From positions 1 through 64,000 of the forward strand of contig JAEINS010000015.1 in the NCBI GenBank assembly GCA_016342755.1: 64,000 nucleotides of DNA. The letters run 5' to 3'. The stretch is from Melioribacteraceae bacterium. GTDB taxonomy: Bacteria > Bacteroidota > Ignavibacteria > Ignavibacteriales > Melioribacteraceae. The notes under the pieces were generated by a model, which saw nothing but the letters and a program-made list of their open reading frames with translations, was not told the DNA's origin and did no database searches. Positions 29,031 to 38,026 of the stretch are shown piece after piece; within the stretch, counting starts at the first letter, position 1; each line of letters opens with the position of its first letter. Made by a program: the position numbers and the translations under genes.

Positions 29031-31280
29031 TTGGACAAAAAGTATATTGTCTTTTTATTTATAATTTCCATTAATGGAAACTTCTTTGCGCAGCAGAATT
29101 TGGTTGATAGTTTAATAATACAACTGGGAAGTGTACAGGGAATTGAGAAAGCTAATTTATATAATGAGATATCGAAATTAACAGAAGATGATTATGCTAT
29201 TAGTCTAGAATATTCAGAACTTGCATTAGCTTTATCCCAACGGCTGAATTATAAGCTTGGTAACGCACTAGCATATAAAAACATTGGACAGGTTTATTAT
29301 AATCAACATAAATATAACTTAGCATTAGAATATTACACCAATTCAAAAAATATTTTCGAGAATATTCCATATGATTCTCTATTAGCAACCTTGCATCAAA
29401 AAATTGGTTATACACACCATAAGCTAAATGAACATGAAAGTGCAATTGAAAACATGAAAATAGCCGGACTTTTAAGATCGGAGTTAAACGATAAATATGG
29501 ACTTGCATCATCGTATGCAAATATTGGTTATATTTTTTGGTGGACTGGCGCATATGACAGTGCAATCTCCTTTTATTCAAAGGCTCTTTTAATACGTGAA
29601 GATTTAAGAGACAGCACACAGATAGGAGCTACTTTAAATAACATTGGTATAATTTATTGGCAATGGGCAAACTATAATAAAGCACTGGAATACTATCTTA
29701 AAGCTTTAAATATTAAGAAAAAATTTACTGGAAATTCTGGTAAAACGTCATTAATGTTAAATAATATAGGAATGGTTTATCAAAGACTTGGTAATTATAA
29801 ACAAGCTTTAGATTATTATTTTTCAGCAAGATTAGTTGCTGACGAAAATGATTTTAATGAAGGAATTGCTTATTCAAATTATAATATTGGTAGTATTAAA
29901 AATGAAAAAAACAACCTTGATTCTGCTTTAATCTATTTTACTAAATCACTTTCCGATTACAATTCAATTTCACATAATGGAGGAAAATTACTTTGCTTAA
30001 GCGGAATAGGCGAGGTTTATGTTAAACTGAATAAATTTAGAGTAGCAATTGACACATTATCTCATGCAATAACACTTGCAAAAAATGATAAAGCAGAACC
30101 TATGTTAGCCCGTATGTACTCTAACATTGGAAAAGCTTATTGGGGAACAAAAGACAATACTAAGGCTAAAGATTTTATAAATAGAAGTTTAGAAATATCG
30201 CAGAAAATTAATCAGCAATTTTTAACAAGTGAAAATTATAAGGTTCTATCAGATATTGAATATGCTGAAGGTAAATATAAATCAGCGTATAAAAATTTAG
30301 AAAACCATAAATCTATCAGTGATTCTATTTTTTCAAAAAAGCAAACAGAACAAATTGCAGAAATGCAGTCACGTTTTGAAACACATGAACGGGAAGCAGA
30401 ACTTAAAATATTAAAACAGCAGAATGAACTTCAAAGAATTGAACATAATTATAATATTCTATTACTTTCAGGCTGTTTATTAATATTAGTATTGGTTGCT
30501 ATCTTTTACTATTACCGATTTACCAGAAAGAAAAATGCTCATGATTTACTTATAGAAAAGAACCAGATAATTACCACTAAGAATGAGCAGCTAAAAGAAT
30601 TGAATGCAACTAAGGATAAATTATTTTCAATTATATCGCACGATCTAAAAAATCCATTTCAAATTTTACAACAGTTAACAGAAATATTATCTGAAGAATC
30701 TGGATTAGAAGAAAACGAAAGAATCGAACTGATTAAAAATATTGAACTGAAATCTAGAAGTACATACAGTATGATAGAAAATCTATTGACCTGGGCATCA
30801 ATTAGCATGGGAAAGATTGATGTAAATCTGAAAGAGGAAAATTTAAATCAAGTTATACAAGAGGGAGTATCACCTTATCTGGAAATTGCAAAGAAAAAAA
30901 ATATAACTATAAATAATAATATTCCTCAGAATACTAAATTAAAACTAGATCCCTATCTAGTTAAAACTGTTGTTGGTAATCTTGTAAATAACTCTATAAA
31001 ATTTACAAATGAAAATGGAAAAATTGACATAAAATACTCACAAAAAAATGGAACTAAAAAAATTAGTATTGTAGATAATGGTATTGGTATGGATAAAGAA
31101 CTAATATCAAAATTATTTAGAATTGAAGAAAAAACGAACAGGATAGGTACAAATTCTGAAAAAGGAAGTGGTATTGGTTTAATTTTGTGTAAGGAATTTG
31201 TAGAAAAAGCGGGAGGTGAAATATCAATAGAAAGCGAAACTGGTGTTGGAACTTCGGTAACAATAGTGTTTCAAAACTAA
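29031..31280 (+). CDS. TPR-containing sensor histidine kinase
   Basis: A 749-residue protein with signal sequence (about 1-20, NGNFFAQ), about nine tetratricopeptide repeats in the periplasmic half (residues about 30-435; e.g. GATLNNIGIIYWQWANYNKALEYY read in parts as NNIGIIYWQWANYNKALEYY), a coiled coil, one transmembrane segment (about 474-496), then HisKA with H537 (IISHDLKNPF) and HATPase (NLVNNSIKFTNENG, VDNGIGMD, GSGIGLIL). The start codon appears to be TTG at 29031; no ATG fits. There is no fused receiver. Its stop is three bases from that of the convergent REC-PAS-PAS gene, a possible partner. The signal sensed is unknown. Confidence 0.9.
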   Translation: MDKKYIVFLFIISINGNFFAQQNLVDSLIIQLGSVQGIEKANLYNEISKLTEDDYAISLEYSELALALSQRLNYKLGNALAYKNIGQVYYNQHKYNLALEYYTNSKNIFENIPYDSLLATLHQKIGYTHHKLNEHESAIENMKIAGLLRSELNDKYGLASSYANIGYIFWWTGAYDSAISFYSKALLIREDLRDSTQIGATLNNIGIIYWQWANYNKALEYYLKALNIKKKFTGNSGKTSLMLNNIGMVYQRLGNYKQALDYYFSARLVADENDFNEGIAYSNYNIGSIKNEKNNLDSALIYFTKSLSDYNSISHNGGKLLCLSGIGEVYVKLNKFRVAIDTLSHAITLAKNDKAEPMLARMYSNIGKAYWGTKDNTKAKDFINRSLEISQKINQQFLTSENYKVLSDIEYAEGKYKSAYKNLENHKSISDSIFSKKQTEQIAEMQSRFETHEREAELKILKQQNELQRIEHNYNILLLSGCLLILVLVAIFYYYRFTRKKNAHDLLIEKNQIITTKNEQLKELNATKDKLFSIISHDLKNPFQILQQLTEILSEESGLEENERIELIKNIELKSRSTYSMIENLLTWASISMGKIDVNLKEENLNQVIQEGVSPYLEIAKKKNITINNNIPQNTKLKLDPYLVKTVVGNLVNNSIKFTNENGKIDIKYSQKNGTKKISIVDNGIGMDKELISKLFRIEEKTNRIGTNSEKGSGIGLILCKEFVEKAGGEISIESETGVGTSVTIVFQN

Positions 31281-31283
31281 AAT

Positions 31284-32414
31284 TTACCCAGCCTCAACTT
31301 TATAACAAACGCCCAGGTAGCCAACAAATTTACCTTTGAAATCATTAAATGGAGTTGCAATACAAATTAATTCAACGTATTCATCCCGTTTATTTTGGAG
31401 TCTGAATCTCATTTCAAATTTATCACGTTCTACAAAAGCCTTTTTGAAATCTTCCTTAAACTTCTCACGCTCATCTTCATGTATATAATTTAGCCAGCCT
31501 TCATTAATTTCATCTTCAATTTTTCTTCCGGTAAATCGCAACCAGGTATCGTTAAAATAATCGAACCGTGCACCTTGGTTTGTCCGCCAAATTAATACAG
31601 GAAATTTTTCGAACAATGATAAATAGAAATTTCTAGACTTCAACAATTCAGATTCAAATAATCTTCTTTTGCTAATATCTTTAAAAACATAAACTTCACC
31701 AATTACTTTTCCATCGTTCCCTTTAATTGCAGTCATATTTTCTTCAATTGGAATAATATTTCCATTTTTGGTAATAAGCTGCTTGTTTTTAACAGAAGTA
31801 GTAATTTTATCACGATGGTAATATTCTGAATAATTACAAATCAATCCTTCATCAGAAATATCTAACATTGTATTGTAAACATGATCTACTTTTTTGCCAA
31901 TCATTTCATCTGCATCAAACTCAGTTAGCATTTCTGCAAGCGGATTTGCAAACTTTACATTCTGATCATTATCAGTAGCTATAACGGCATCACCAATACA
32001 TTTAAGTGTTGTCATCAGCCATCGTTCACTCTCTTCAACTTTGCTTTCAATTTTTTTCTTATAAATAATGACTTCAATTGCGGCTCTTAAATTATCCTTT
32101 TCAAAAGGCTGGACAATACAATCGTATAAATTGCTTAAATGATTTTCTTTTAATAAATCATCAGAAATAGAATTGGTTAAGAATAAAACAGGAATATTAT
32201 ATTTTGAAGATACATCATCCTTAAGAATATTTTTTCCATACTTATTTAGAGAAATATCGGTAATCAAAAGATTCGGCAGATTTTTATTTAAAGATTCAAA
32301 AATTTTCTCGTAACTATTTGATGTTACAATTACATCGTAACCCAATCCGTTTAATTCTGATCTTATTTTTTCCAGTTTTTCGCTATCTGAATAGGATAAT
32401 AATATTTTAATCAT
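31284..32414 (-). CDS. Receiver-PAS-PAS protein without output domain
   Basis: A 376-residue cytoplasmic protein. An N-terminal receiver (about 1-120; likely phospho-acceptor D53 in LLITDISLN; but the usual acidic pair near the start is reduced to SYSD) is followed by a PAS domain (about 130-250, CIGDAVIATDNDQNVKFANPLAE) and a second PAS/PAC (about 258-372, NFYLSLFEKFPVLIWRTNQ ... YLGVCYKVE). It stops right after the second PAC motif, where kinases or GGDEF domains normally follow, with no sign of frameshift. It may act as a signal-relay or sequestering protein for the convergent TPR kinase. Confidence 0.88.
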   Translation of the reverse strand: MIKILLSYSDSEKLEKIRSELNGLGYDVIVTSNSYEKIFESLNKNLPNLLITDISLNKYGKNILKDDVSSKYNIPVLFLTNSISDDLLKENHLSNLYDCIVQPFEKDNLRAAIEVIIYKKKIESKVEESERWLMTTLKCIGDAVIATDNDQNVKFANPLAEMLTEFDADEMIGKKVDHVYNTMLDISDEGLICNYSEYYHRDKITTSVKNKQLITKNGNIIPIEENMTAIKGNDGKVIGEVYVFKDISKRRLFESELLKSRNFYLSLFEKFPVLIWRTNQGARFDYFNDTWLRFTGRKIEDEINEGWLNYIHEDEREKFKEDFKKAFVERDKFEMRFRLQNKRDEYVELICIATPFNDFKGKFVGYLGVCYKVEAG

Positions 32415-32520
32415 GACTATAATATTAAACTAGTTAACTGATATGTTTATCTGACACTTATCATCGGTAACAACTACCTTTAGTTTAATTCATATCATTA
32501 TTTTCGGTAGTCAGTATTTA

Positions 32521-32555
32521 AAAGAAAAAAGGGATTCGCAAAATAGAATCCCTTT
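32521..32555 (-). terminator. Intrinsic terminator of the beta-solenoid T9SS gene
   Basis: On the minus strand AAAGGGATTC, an 8-base loop and GAATCCCTTT (arms 32546-32555 and 32528-32537) are followed by a T-rich run. Confidence 0.85.
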
Positions 32556-32567
32556 GCTGTAAAAATT

Positions 32568-34265
32568 TTATTTCAACAAATTCATTTTCTTCGTTTCAAC
32601 AAACTGATTGGTTTGAATCTGATAATAATAAACTCCGCTTGAAAGCCTGGATGCATCAAATTTATAAATATGATTACCCGGATTTAAGGTTCCATTTACA
32701 ATAGTTTCAACTTCCCTTCCAAGAATATCAAAAACAATTAATTTTACATCCGAGACTTTAGGCAGTGTAAAACTTATGTTTGTTACTGGATTAAACGGAT
32801 TTGGATGATTCTGTTTTAACAGATAGGTTTCAGGAGAATCTATTTCAACTTCTGCGATTGGCAAATATTCAAACTTTCCGTCAACATCAATCTGCTTTAA
32901 TCTGTATTTATATTTACCGCTCAAATTGGCTGTTTCATCTATGAACTGATATTCCTTTGGAGAGTTGCTGTTTCCATGACCATTTACAAAACCAATTTTT
33001 ATCCATTCTTCTGAACTCTCTAATTCTTCTGTTCCGGCAGGAAGAAAAGAGCGTTGAACATCGAAACCGTAATTGTTAACTTCTGTTGCTGTTTCCCAGT
33101 TTAAGAATACATTTTCATCAGCAATACTCGCTTCAAATGAGACTAATTCGACTGGTAACGGTTGACCATTAATAAAAAGAGTATTTCCGTTTTCTGATAA
33201 AATTTCCGGATCACCAGTAAATGAGTTTTCCACATTAACATCTGAATATAAAACTACTGGACCAGTTGAATTTGTAACATCTATATTACCAAAGGATGAA
33301 TTCCCAGTAAAGGAATCATAAGTAAAAATATTTTGCTCACCTTCACCATTAAAAACGAATGTAGCCTCGTTAACATCATTAATCAATCCATAAGAGATAA
33401 AATCACCAGAAATTCCAATGTTTACATTTTCTCCACTAGTATCAAAATTAGGAACGGCAAAATAATATATTCCTAAATCATGAAACTGTATATCTCCCAT
33501 TGAAAAATCTGAATCTGAACCAGTTCTAAAACCAACAAAAGCAACAATACCGCCTGTTGAATTAAAGACACTCTGATCGGAAGTACTTATAAATTCTTCA
33601 ACATAAAAACTTCCATCAGTTTGATTATATGTACCACCATCTAAATTAAATATATAGGTATCAACATGCCCGGCTTCTTGATTTATTGCGCCGGCTAAAT
33701 CGATTGTATTTGCATAGACTACTGAATTAGCATCAATTATATTTAATGTACCATCTACTGTAATTTCATTAGCGTCTAATTGTCCACCATCAGCTATAAA
33801 GAGAGCATCTGAGTTTATTACTATATTAGAAGAATTAATTAAACCTTCCGTTTGATTTAAAATACCATTGACAGTAATTAAGTTTGAAGTTATTCTAGAA
33901 TTAACATCAATTATATCTAATGTGCCATTTACCGTAATTTCATTGGCGTTTAACCGTTTGTCGTCAACTGTTAAAATTGCATCTGGCTCAATCGTTACTG
34001 AATTTAAATTTTTAGTATTTGCAGTTAATATGGGACTTGTGCTAACATTGGCAATTATTACGTCATCATTTTTTTTGGGTACTCCATTCGGATCCCAGTT
34101 CTTTTTATCATTCCAATCACTACTAACATTTCCGGTCCAAGTTTTAATTTCAGCCGAAATATCAGTTGTTAAAGCTACAAGTAGCAGTATGAAAAGAATT
34201 TTGCCGAGGCTTTTAAATTTAAAAGTGCGATTATAATATCTTGTTTGATTTAGTCCTTTCATCAT
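32568..34265 (-). CDS. T9SS-exported beta-solenoid protein with type A sorting domain
   Basis: A 565-residue exported protein. After a signal segment (about 20-38) comes TWTGNVSSDWNDKKNWDPNGVP, read here as TWTGNVSSDW and NDKKNWDPNGVP, a common opening of Bacteroidota surface proteins. A repetitive beta-solenoid region follows (about 60-220) with units such as NEITVNGTLDI and ANEITVDGTLNI. Residues about 370-480 resemble a fibronectin-like module (VSFEASIADENVFLNWET). The last ~85 residues (LKQNHPNPFNPVTNISF ... LSSGVYYYQIQTNQFVETKKM) are a typical T9SS type A sorting signal. It is monocistronic with its own terminator. Function unknown; likely cell-surface or released. Confidence 0.88.
   Translation of the reverse strand: MMKGLNQTRYYNRTFKFKSLGKILFILLLVALTTDISAEIKTWTGNVSSDWNDKKNWDPNGVPKKNDDVIIANVSTSPILTANTKNLNSVTIEPDAILTVDDKRLNANEITVNGTLDIIDVNSRITSNLITVNGILNQTEGLINSSNIVINSDALFIADGGQLDANEITVDGTLNIIDANSVVYANTIDLAGAINQEAGHVDTYIFNLDGGTYNQTDGSFYVEEFISTSDQSVFNSTGGIVAFVGFRTGSDSDFSMGDIQFHDLGIYYFAVPNFDTSGENVNIGISGDFISYGLINDVNEATFVFNGEGEQNIFTYDSFTGNSSFGNIDVTNSTGPVVLYSDVNVENSFTGDPEILSENGNTLFINGQPLPVELVSFEASIADENVFLNWETATEVNNYGFDVQRSFLPAGTEELESSEEWIKIGFVNGHGNSNSPKEYQFIDETANLSGKYKYRLKQIDVDGKFEYLPIAEVEIDSPETYLLKQNHPNPFNPVTNISFTLPKVSDVKLIVFDILGREVETIVNGTLNPGNHIYKFDASRLSSGVYYYQIQTNQFVETKKMNLLK
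33731..33956 (-). repeat. 174-base internal duplication within the solenoid gene
   Basis: The 52 bases from 33731 and from 33905 match at most positions, offset by 174 bases, i.e. exactly 58 codons. This corresponds to one extra unit of the solenoid. Confidence 0.7.
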
Positions 34266-34854
34266 AACTCTCTTCTCTCAAATTTTTCCATTTCTTAGTT
34301 ATAAACCGAAATCCATATAAATAATGGCCACAATTTTAACTAGATACATCTATCAATAATTTATTATGTATAAAGATAATAGTTTAAGGAATAAAATCAA
34401 GAGATTTTAATCTGCTAACCTTTTCTATTATAGGACGTTTACATACTTTACTAGCAATCAACTTTAGTTACTACAACTAACTTATTGTTTTATAATGGAT
34501 TAACAACCATAATATTACCTGTTGGGTTAGGTTCTAATCATTAACGTTATTGTTCTTAATGCATTTATTTTTTAGCATTTTTATCTAAAAATTTGCACAC
34601 ATATACATCAATCTAATAATAGATTTAGAAGAATATAAATCAATTGATATAATGGGCTCAGGACGAGCCCTATGATTAAAAGTAGTATAAATAATTGATC
34701 TTTAGAATTACTGACAGAAACATTTATTTCACATCCCCATTTGGAGATTAATTCCCATAACGTCTGATATATCTGTATAAGAATCTACTTTTTTATTAAA
34801 GAAAGTGAATTTAATTACGAAATTTTGGACTTCAAAATAAAATGACAGTTTTAG
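34266..34854. other. 589-base intergenic region
   Basis: No open frame with coding character and no copy of the shared AACCACAT element. The one notable structure is the hairpin GGGCTC/GAGCCC at 34654-34670. It must also hold the promoter of the solenoid gene on the minus strand, which I cannot place. Confidence 0.5.
34654..34670. terminator. Small GC hairpin, possible terminator
   Basis: GGGCTC (34654-34659) and GAGCCC (34665-34670) with a 5-base loop. It lies about 185 bases beyond the anti-sigma-kinase/STAS gene on the minus strand. No T run follows on either strand. Confidence 0.3.
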
Positions 34855-35586
34855 TTAACCGGAGATATCGTAGACCTTATCCATTCTTGTTAGTTTAAAT
34901 AAACTTATTAAATCTTCTCTTACATTAATTAGAGAAATTTTAGCATCCGGATTTTTCTTTTTCAGCATTTTAGAAAATGTTATTAGCAGACTCAGACATA
35001 TAGAATCAATGTCTTCAACAATTCTAAAATCTATACAAAAGTTTTGCACTTTATTATCAAGCAATTCAAAAAGAAGTGTTCTGCATTTATCCGCACAGCT
35101 AGCCGTTAAATCACCATTTGGAATAATGATATGTTTATCTTCTTTTTCAATAATTTCAAAATCTGTAGTAGTAACAAAAGTAAGATACGCAGTAACCATA
35201 TTACCTTTATCATTAAAGATTAAATCGTCTGCCATTGCATTAACCAATGCCAGACCTCTATTTCTTTGCTGGTTTGGATTGTTTGGTATTTTATAATCTA
35301 TCGATTTGAAATCAAATCCCATTCCGCTGTCTTTAACTTTTATTCTGATTCTAGTTTTATCAACCAGCTCAACGTCACACTTAACTTCTTTTTCAATTTG
35401 ATTTTTACTGCCGTGTTCAATGGCGTTTATCAATAACTCTCTAATTACAGTCTTAATTTTGTCCGATTTATTAAAACTATGTTTTTTTACAAACTCAATG
35501 CTATCCTTAATAACACGATCAACCAAAGCCATTTCCGATGAAATTACAAATTTAATTACATTATGTTCTTCATTTTCTCTAAACAC
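34855..35586 (-). CDS. Anti-sigma-factor-like kinase fused to a STAS domain
   Basis: A 243-residue cytoplasmic protein. The N-terminal half (about 5-140) is an RsbW/SpoIIAB-type GHKL ATPase: IRELLINAIEHGSKNQ (N box), KDSGMGFD (G1) and NRGLALVNAMADDL (G2). The C-terminal half (about 145-243) is a STAS domain like SpoIIAA/RsbV, with DIDSICLS carrying the Asp-Ser phosphorylation position. In classic partner switching these are separate proteins, kinase and antagonist. Its phosphatase partner is the next gene upstream (18 bases away). The start is GTG at 35586, preceded by GGGGAATGAT. No sigma factor is encoded nearby, so the output is unknown. Confidence 0.88.
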   Translation of the reverse strand: MFRENEEHNVIKFVISSEMALVDRVIKDSIEFVKKHSFNKSDKIKTVIRELLINAIEHGSKNQIEKEVKCDVELVDKTRIRIKVKDSGMGFDFKSIDYKIPNNPNQQRNRGLALVNAMADDLIFNDKGNMVTAYLTFVTTTDFEIIEKEDKHIIIPNGDLTASCADKCRTLLFELLDNKVQNFCIDFRIVEDIDSICLSLLITFSKMLKKKNPDAKISLINVREDLISLFKLTRMDKVYDISG

Positions 35587-35604
35587 ATCATTCCCCGTTA
35601 AATA

Positions 35605-36816
35605 TTATTTAATCTCAATCCCTAAAAGTGTCATATCGTCATAATGCTTATAATTTGAAAATTGATTTGCTTCAGTCCATATTTCATCAACAATCTCATG
35701 CAAACAATTATCATAATTTTTTATTAATGAATCAATAAGAAAATTATTATTAATTCTAATTTTATTCCCCGATTCACCATCAGTCTTTTTAAGACCGGTT
35801 AATCCGTCAGTATAAAGAAAAATTTTATCTTTTTTTGAAATTGATATTTTTTCTGACTCATAACTTACTTTCTTATAAATACCTAAAACATCCCCATTAA
35901 CATTTACATTTGAAGGCTTACTTGAATTTTCCTCTATTATAATTGGATAAGGATGCCCTGCTGAAACAAATTCGGCAGTCATCTCTATTAAGTTAACTCT
36001 TATAAACGCTGCCGTAACCATTCTTTCATTCGATCCGTTTTCACAAATAACATGATTTAATAATTTTAAAAAATCATTGGGCGGTTTTTGTTCTAAAATA
36101 TTTTTTTCAAATAATGTTTTAATCAAGATTGTATGGTACGACGCACCCATATCATGACCCGCAACATCAGCTATAATTACATCACATCCATTTTCTGTAT
36201 TTGCAACCGCAATAAAATCACCACCAAGATTTGAAAGCGGTTCAATTTTATAACTTATATTAATCTTAAGATTGGTTTCGTTAATTTCTACCAGATCATT
36301 GTACGATCCAACCGCCGAATCAACCTGTTCCTTTAGTTTATCAAAACTAAATTTGTAAGTTTCCATCTTCGATTTAAGTGCTCCCAATTCTTTAGACTTT
36401 TCAAGATCTTTTTGTTCAAGCTCTAGTTTTTTATTATCCACCCGCTCAAACACTTCTTCAACTTTTTGAATAATCTCTTCAGGCTCAAAAGGTTTATCTA
36501 AATAATCAGAACAACCAAGCCGCATAAGATCAATCAGCATTTCCTTCTCGCCAAACGCAGTTATAACTATGGTTGGGATTTCTATTTTTTCATCATAAAG
36601 TTTTTTGATTAGTTCTAAACCGGTCATGTGCGGCATTTGAATATCAGAAATAATTAAATCAATCTGACCGGATCTTTCTTCTATACTTTTAATAATTTCA
36701 TTATACGCTTGTTCACCATCAGCAACAGCCGTCACACTATAATCTTCACCCTTTAAGACAAACGACAATGTTAGTCTGGCTGATGATTCATCTTCCGCGA
36801 TAAGTATATGTTTCAT
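35605..36816 (-). CDS. Response regulator with PP2C (SpoIIE/RsbU-type) phosphatase output
   Basis: A 403-residue cytoplasmic protein. The receiver (about 1-125) has D58 in IISDIQMPHMTG, acidic residues ED at 8-9 and the LDKPFEPEE lysine. A coiled coil (about 128-170) leads to a SpoIIE-type PP2C domain (about 185-403) with the metal-binding motifs VIIADVAGHDMG, LYTDGLTG and YDDMTLLGIE. Phosphorylation of the receiver would turn on dephosphorylation of a STAS protein, most likely the STAS domain of the gene 18 bases downstream. The cognate kinase is not obvious; the two kinases in this window are candidates. Confidence 0.92.
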   Translation of the reverse strand: MKHILIAEDESSARLTLSFVLKGEDYSVTAVADGEQAYNEIIKSIEERSGQIDLIISDIQMPHMTGLELIKKLYDEKIEIPTIVITAFGEKEMLIDLMRLGCSDYLDKPFEPEEIIQKVEEVFERVDNKKLELEQKDLEKSKELGALKSKMETYKFSFDKLKEQVDSAVGSYNDLVEINETNLKINISYKIEPLSNLGGDFIAVANTENGCDVIIADVAGHDMGASYHTILIKTLFEKNILEQKPPNDFLKLLNHVICENGSNERMVTAAFIRVNLIEMTAEFVSAGHPYPIIIEENSSKPSNVNVNGDVLGIYKKVSYESEKISISKKDKIFLYTDGLTGLKKTDGESGNKIRINNNFLIDSLIKNYDNCLHEIVDEIWTEANQFSNYKHYDDMTLLGIEIK

Positions 36817-36922
36817 TTATGTTCTGGAGCTGTATTTTTAATAATTGAACTAGTTCCATTATCGGATTTAATTTAGAACTTTTAATTGAGTTGTTCGTCA
36901 AATCGTAAAAAAGGGAATTTCA

Positions 36923-37126
36923 ATGGCTACTTTCTTTCTTTGGATAATACTTTTTATAATTTGCTGGCCTGTGGCAATCATAGCTCTATTTGTTTACCCT
37001 TTAGTATGGCTGTTACTTCTTCCATTCCGACTTTTAGGATTTGCAGTTGGAACAGTACTGGATTTGGTTGTTAGTATTATTAAACTGCCAATTAGAATTT
37101 TAAAAGGTTCTTCTGCTGTTAGATAG
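36923..37126 (+). CDS. Small hydrophobic membrane protein
   Basis: A 67-residue protein, mostly hydrophobic, with two probable membrane segments (about 4-28 and 30-60, the second amphipathic and broken by basic residues: LPIRILKGSSAVR at the end). AAAAAAGGGAA upstream of ATG 36923 is a fair ribosome site. It ends immediately next to the stop of the convergent PH-like gene. I do not recognise a family. The composition and start site make it more likely real than the overlapping frame at 36886. Confidence 0.6.
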   Translation: MATFFLWIILFIICWPVAIIALFVYPLVWLLLLPFRLLGFAVGTVLDLVVSIIKLPIRILKGSSAVR

Positions 37127-37672
37127 TTACTTCTTTTTCTTACGTGAAGTTTTTTTAATCTTACCCGACATTTTATTTATAGCAGGAAGCTTCTGATTTT
37201 CACGGACTTTAAGAATTAAATCATCGTACATGTTTTTATTAATCCTGCTTAAGATTAGTGTTAATAGCCTGTTATAATTTTTCATGTGCGGAGAGATGCT
37301 AATAGACTGTTCTTTTCCTTCGGCATAAATAACTAATGCCTTTGTTGGCTTATTCTCAAAAACTCCACCCTCAATATTTTTTATATCAGCAAATTTAATT
37401 TCAAATCCATCTTTACCATACTTAAAGTTTTTACAAATTAATTTCTCTTCAGTCACTTCAATTTCAAAAGGAAACTGTGCATAAGATTTAACATAGAATC
37501 TAATAATAACATAAAGAAAAAGAATATTAATTAGCATAGGAAGTACATTCATAACATCTAAGTGAATTCCGGATGCCGAAACAACAATATAGAAAAGCAT
37601 AATGCTGGCAATTGGAATAAAAGAATATCTATAAAGAAATTTTGCAATGATAGAGAATTTAAACGTTTTCAT
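37127..37672 (-). CDS. Membrane protein with PH-like cytoplasmic domain
   Basis: A 181-residue protein with two transmembrane segments at the N-terminus (about residues 12-35 and 42-62), followed by a beta-rich domain (FEIEVTEEKLICKNFKYGKDGFEIKFADIKNIEGG read in parts: FEIEVTEEKLICKNFK; GFEIKFADIKNIEGG) of the type seen in bacterial PH-domain membrane proteins. It ends in a very basic tail (KKTSRKKKK). A GTG at 37690 is in frame, but AAGGAC lies just before ATG 37672, so I use the latter. Role unknown. It abuts the small membrane gene tail to tail. Confidence 0.75.
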   Translation of the reverse strand: MKTFKFSIIAKFLYRYSFIPIASIMLFYIVVSASGIHLDVMNVLPMLINILFLYVIIRFYVKSYAQFPFEIEVTEEKLICKNFKYGKDGFEIKFADIKNIEGGVFENKPTKALVIYAEGKEQSISISPHMKNYNRLLTLILSRINKNMYDDLILKVRENQKLPAINKMSGKIKKTSRKKKK

Positions 37673-37810
37673 TTTGTCCTTATTTTTCACTGAACAAACA
37701 TAGTGATTTTTTGAAAGGTTAGAAAATTGTTAATGAACAAAATGGAAGTTATCATGAAACTATTCTGGGATTTTATAATTTTTAATTGCCCATTTAAATT
37801 CTGCTTAAAT

Positions 37811-37842
37811 AAAAAAAAAGCTCAACAAAGAATTGCTAAGCT
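37811..37842 (-). terminator. Intrinsic terminator of the tRNA-Asn pair
   Basis: On the minus strand AGCTTAGCAA, 4-base loop, TTGTTGAGCT (two wobbles) is followed by nine Ts. It begins five bases after the first tRNA in the listed coordinates. Confidence 0.85.
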
Positions 37843-37846
37843 TTTG

Positions 37847-37918
<72 letters not shown>

Positions 37919-37954
37919 AGATAAAAATACTAATCTAAAATTTTAAGAACTCTG

Positions 37955-38026
<72 letters not shown>

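Noticed and set aside
29200-29619. 139-codon minus-strand open frame
   Set aside because: It is antisense to the TPR repeats of the kinase gene, with improbable His/Met/Tyr-rich composition.
33868-34236. 122-codon plus-strand open frame
   Set aside because: Antisense to the solenoid gene; its Ser/Val/Ile-rich look comes from the repeat units of the real gene.
34501-34530. AACCATAAT ... TGTTGGGTT, considered as a fifth copy of the shared element
   Set aside because: The left half mismatches AACCACAT, the RTGC block is absent and the spacing is wrong.
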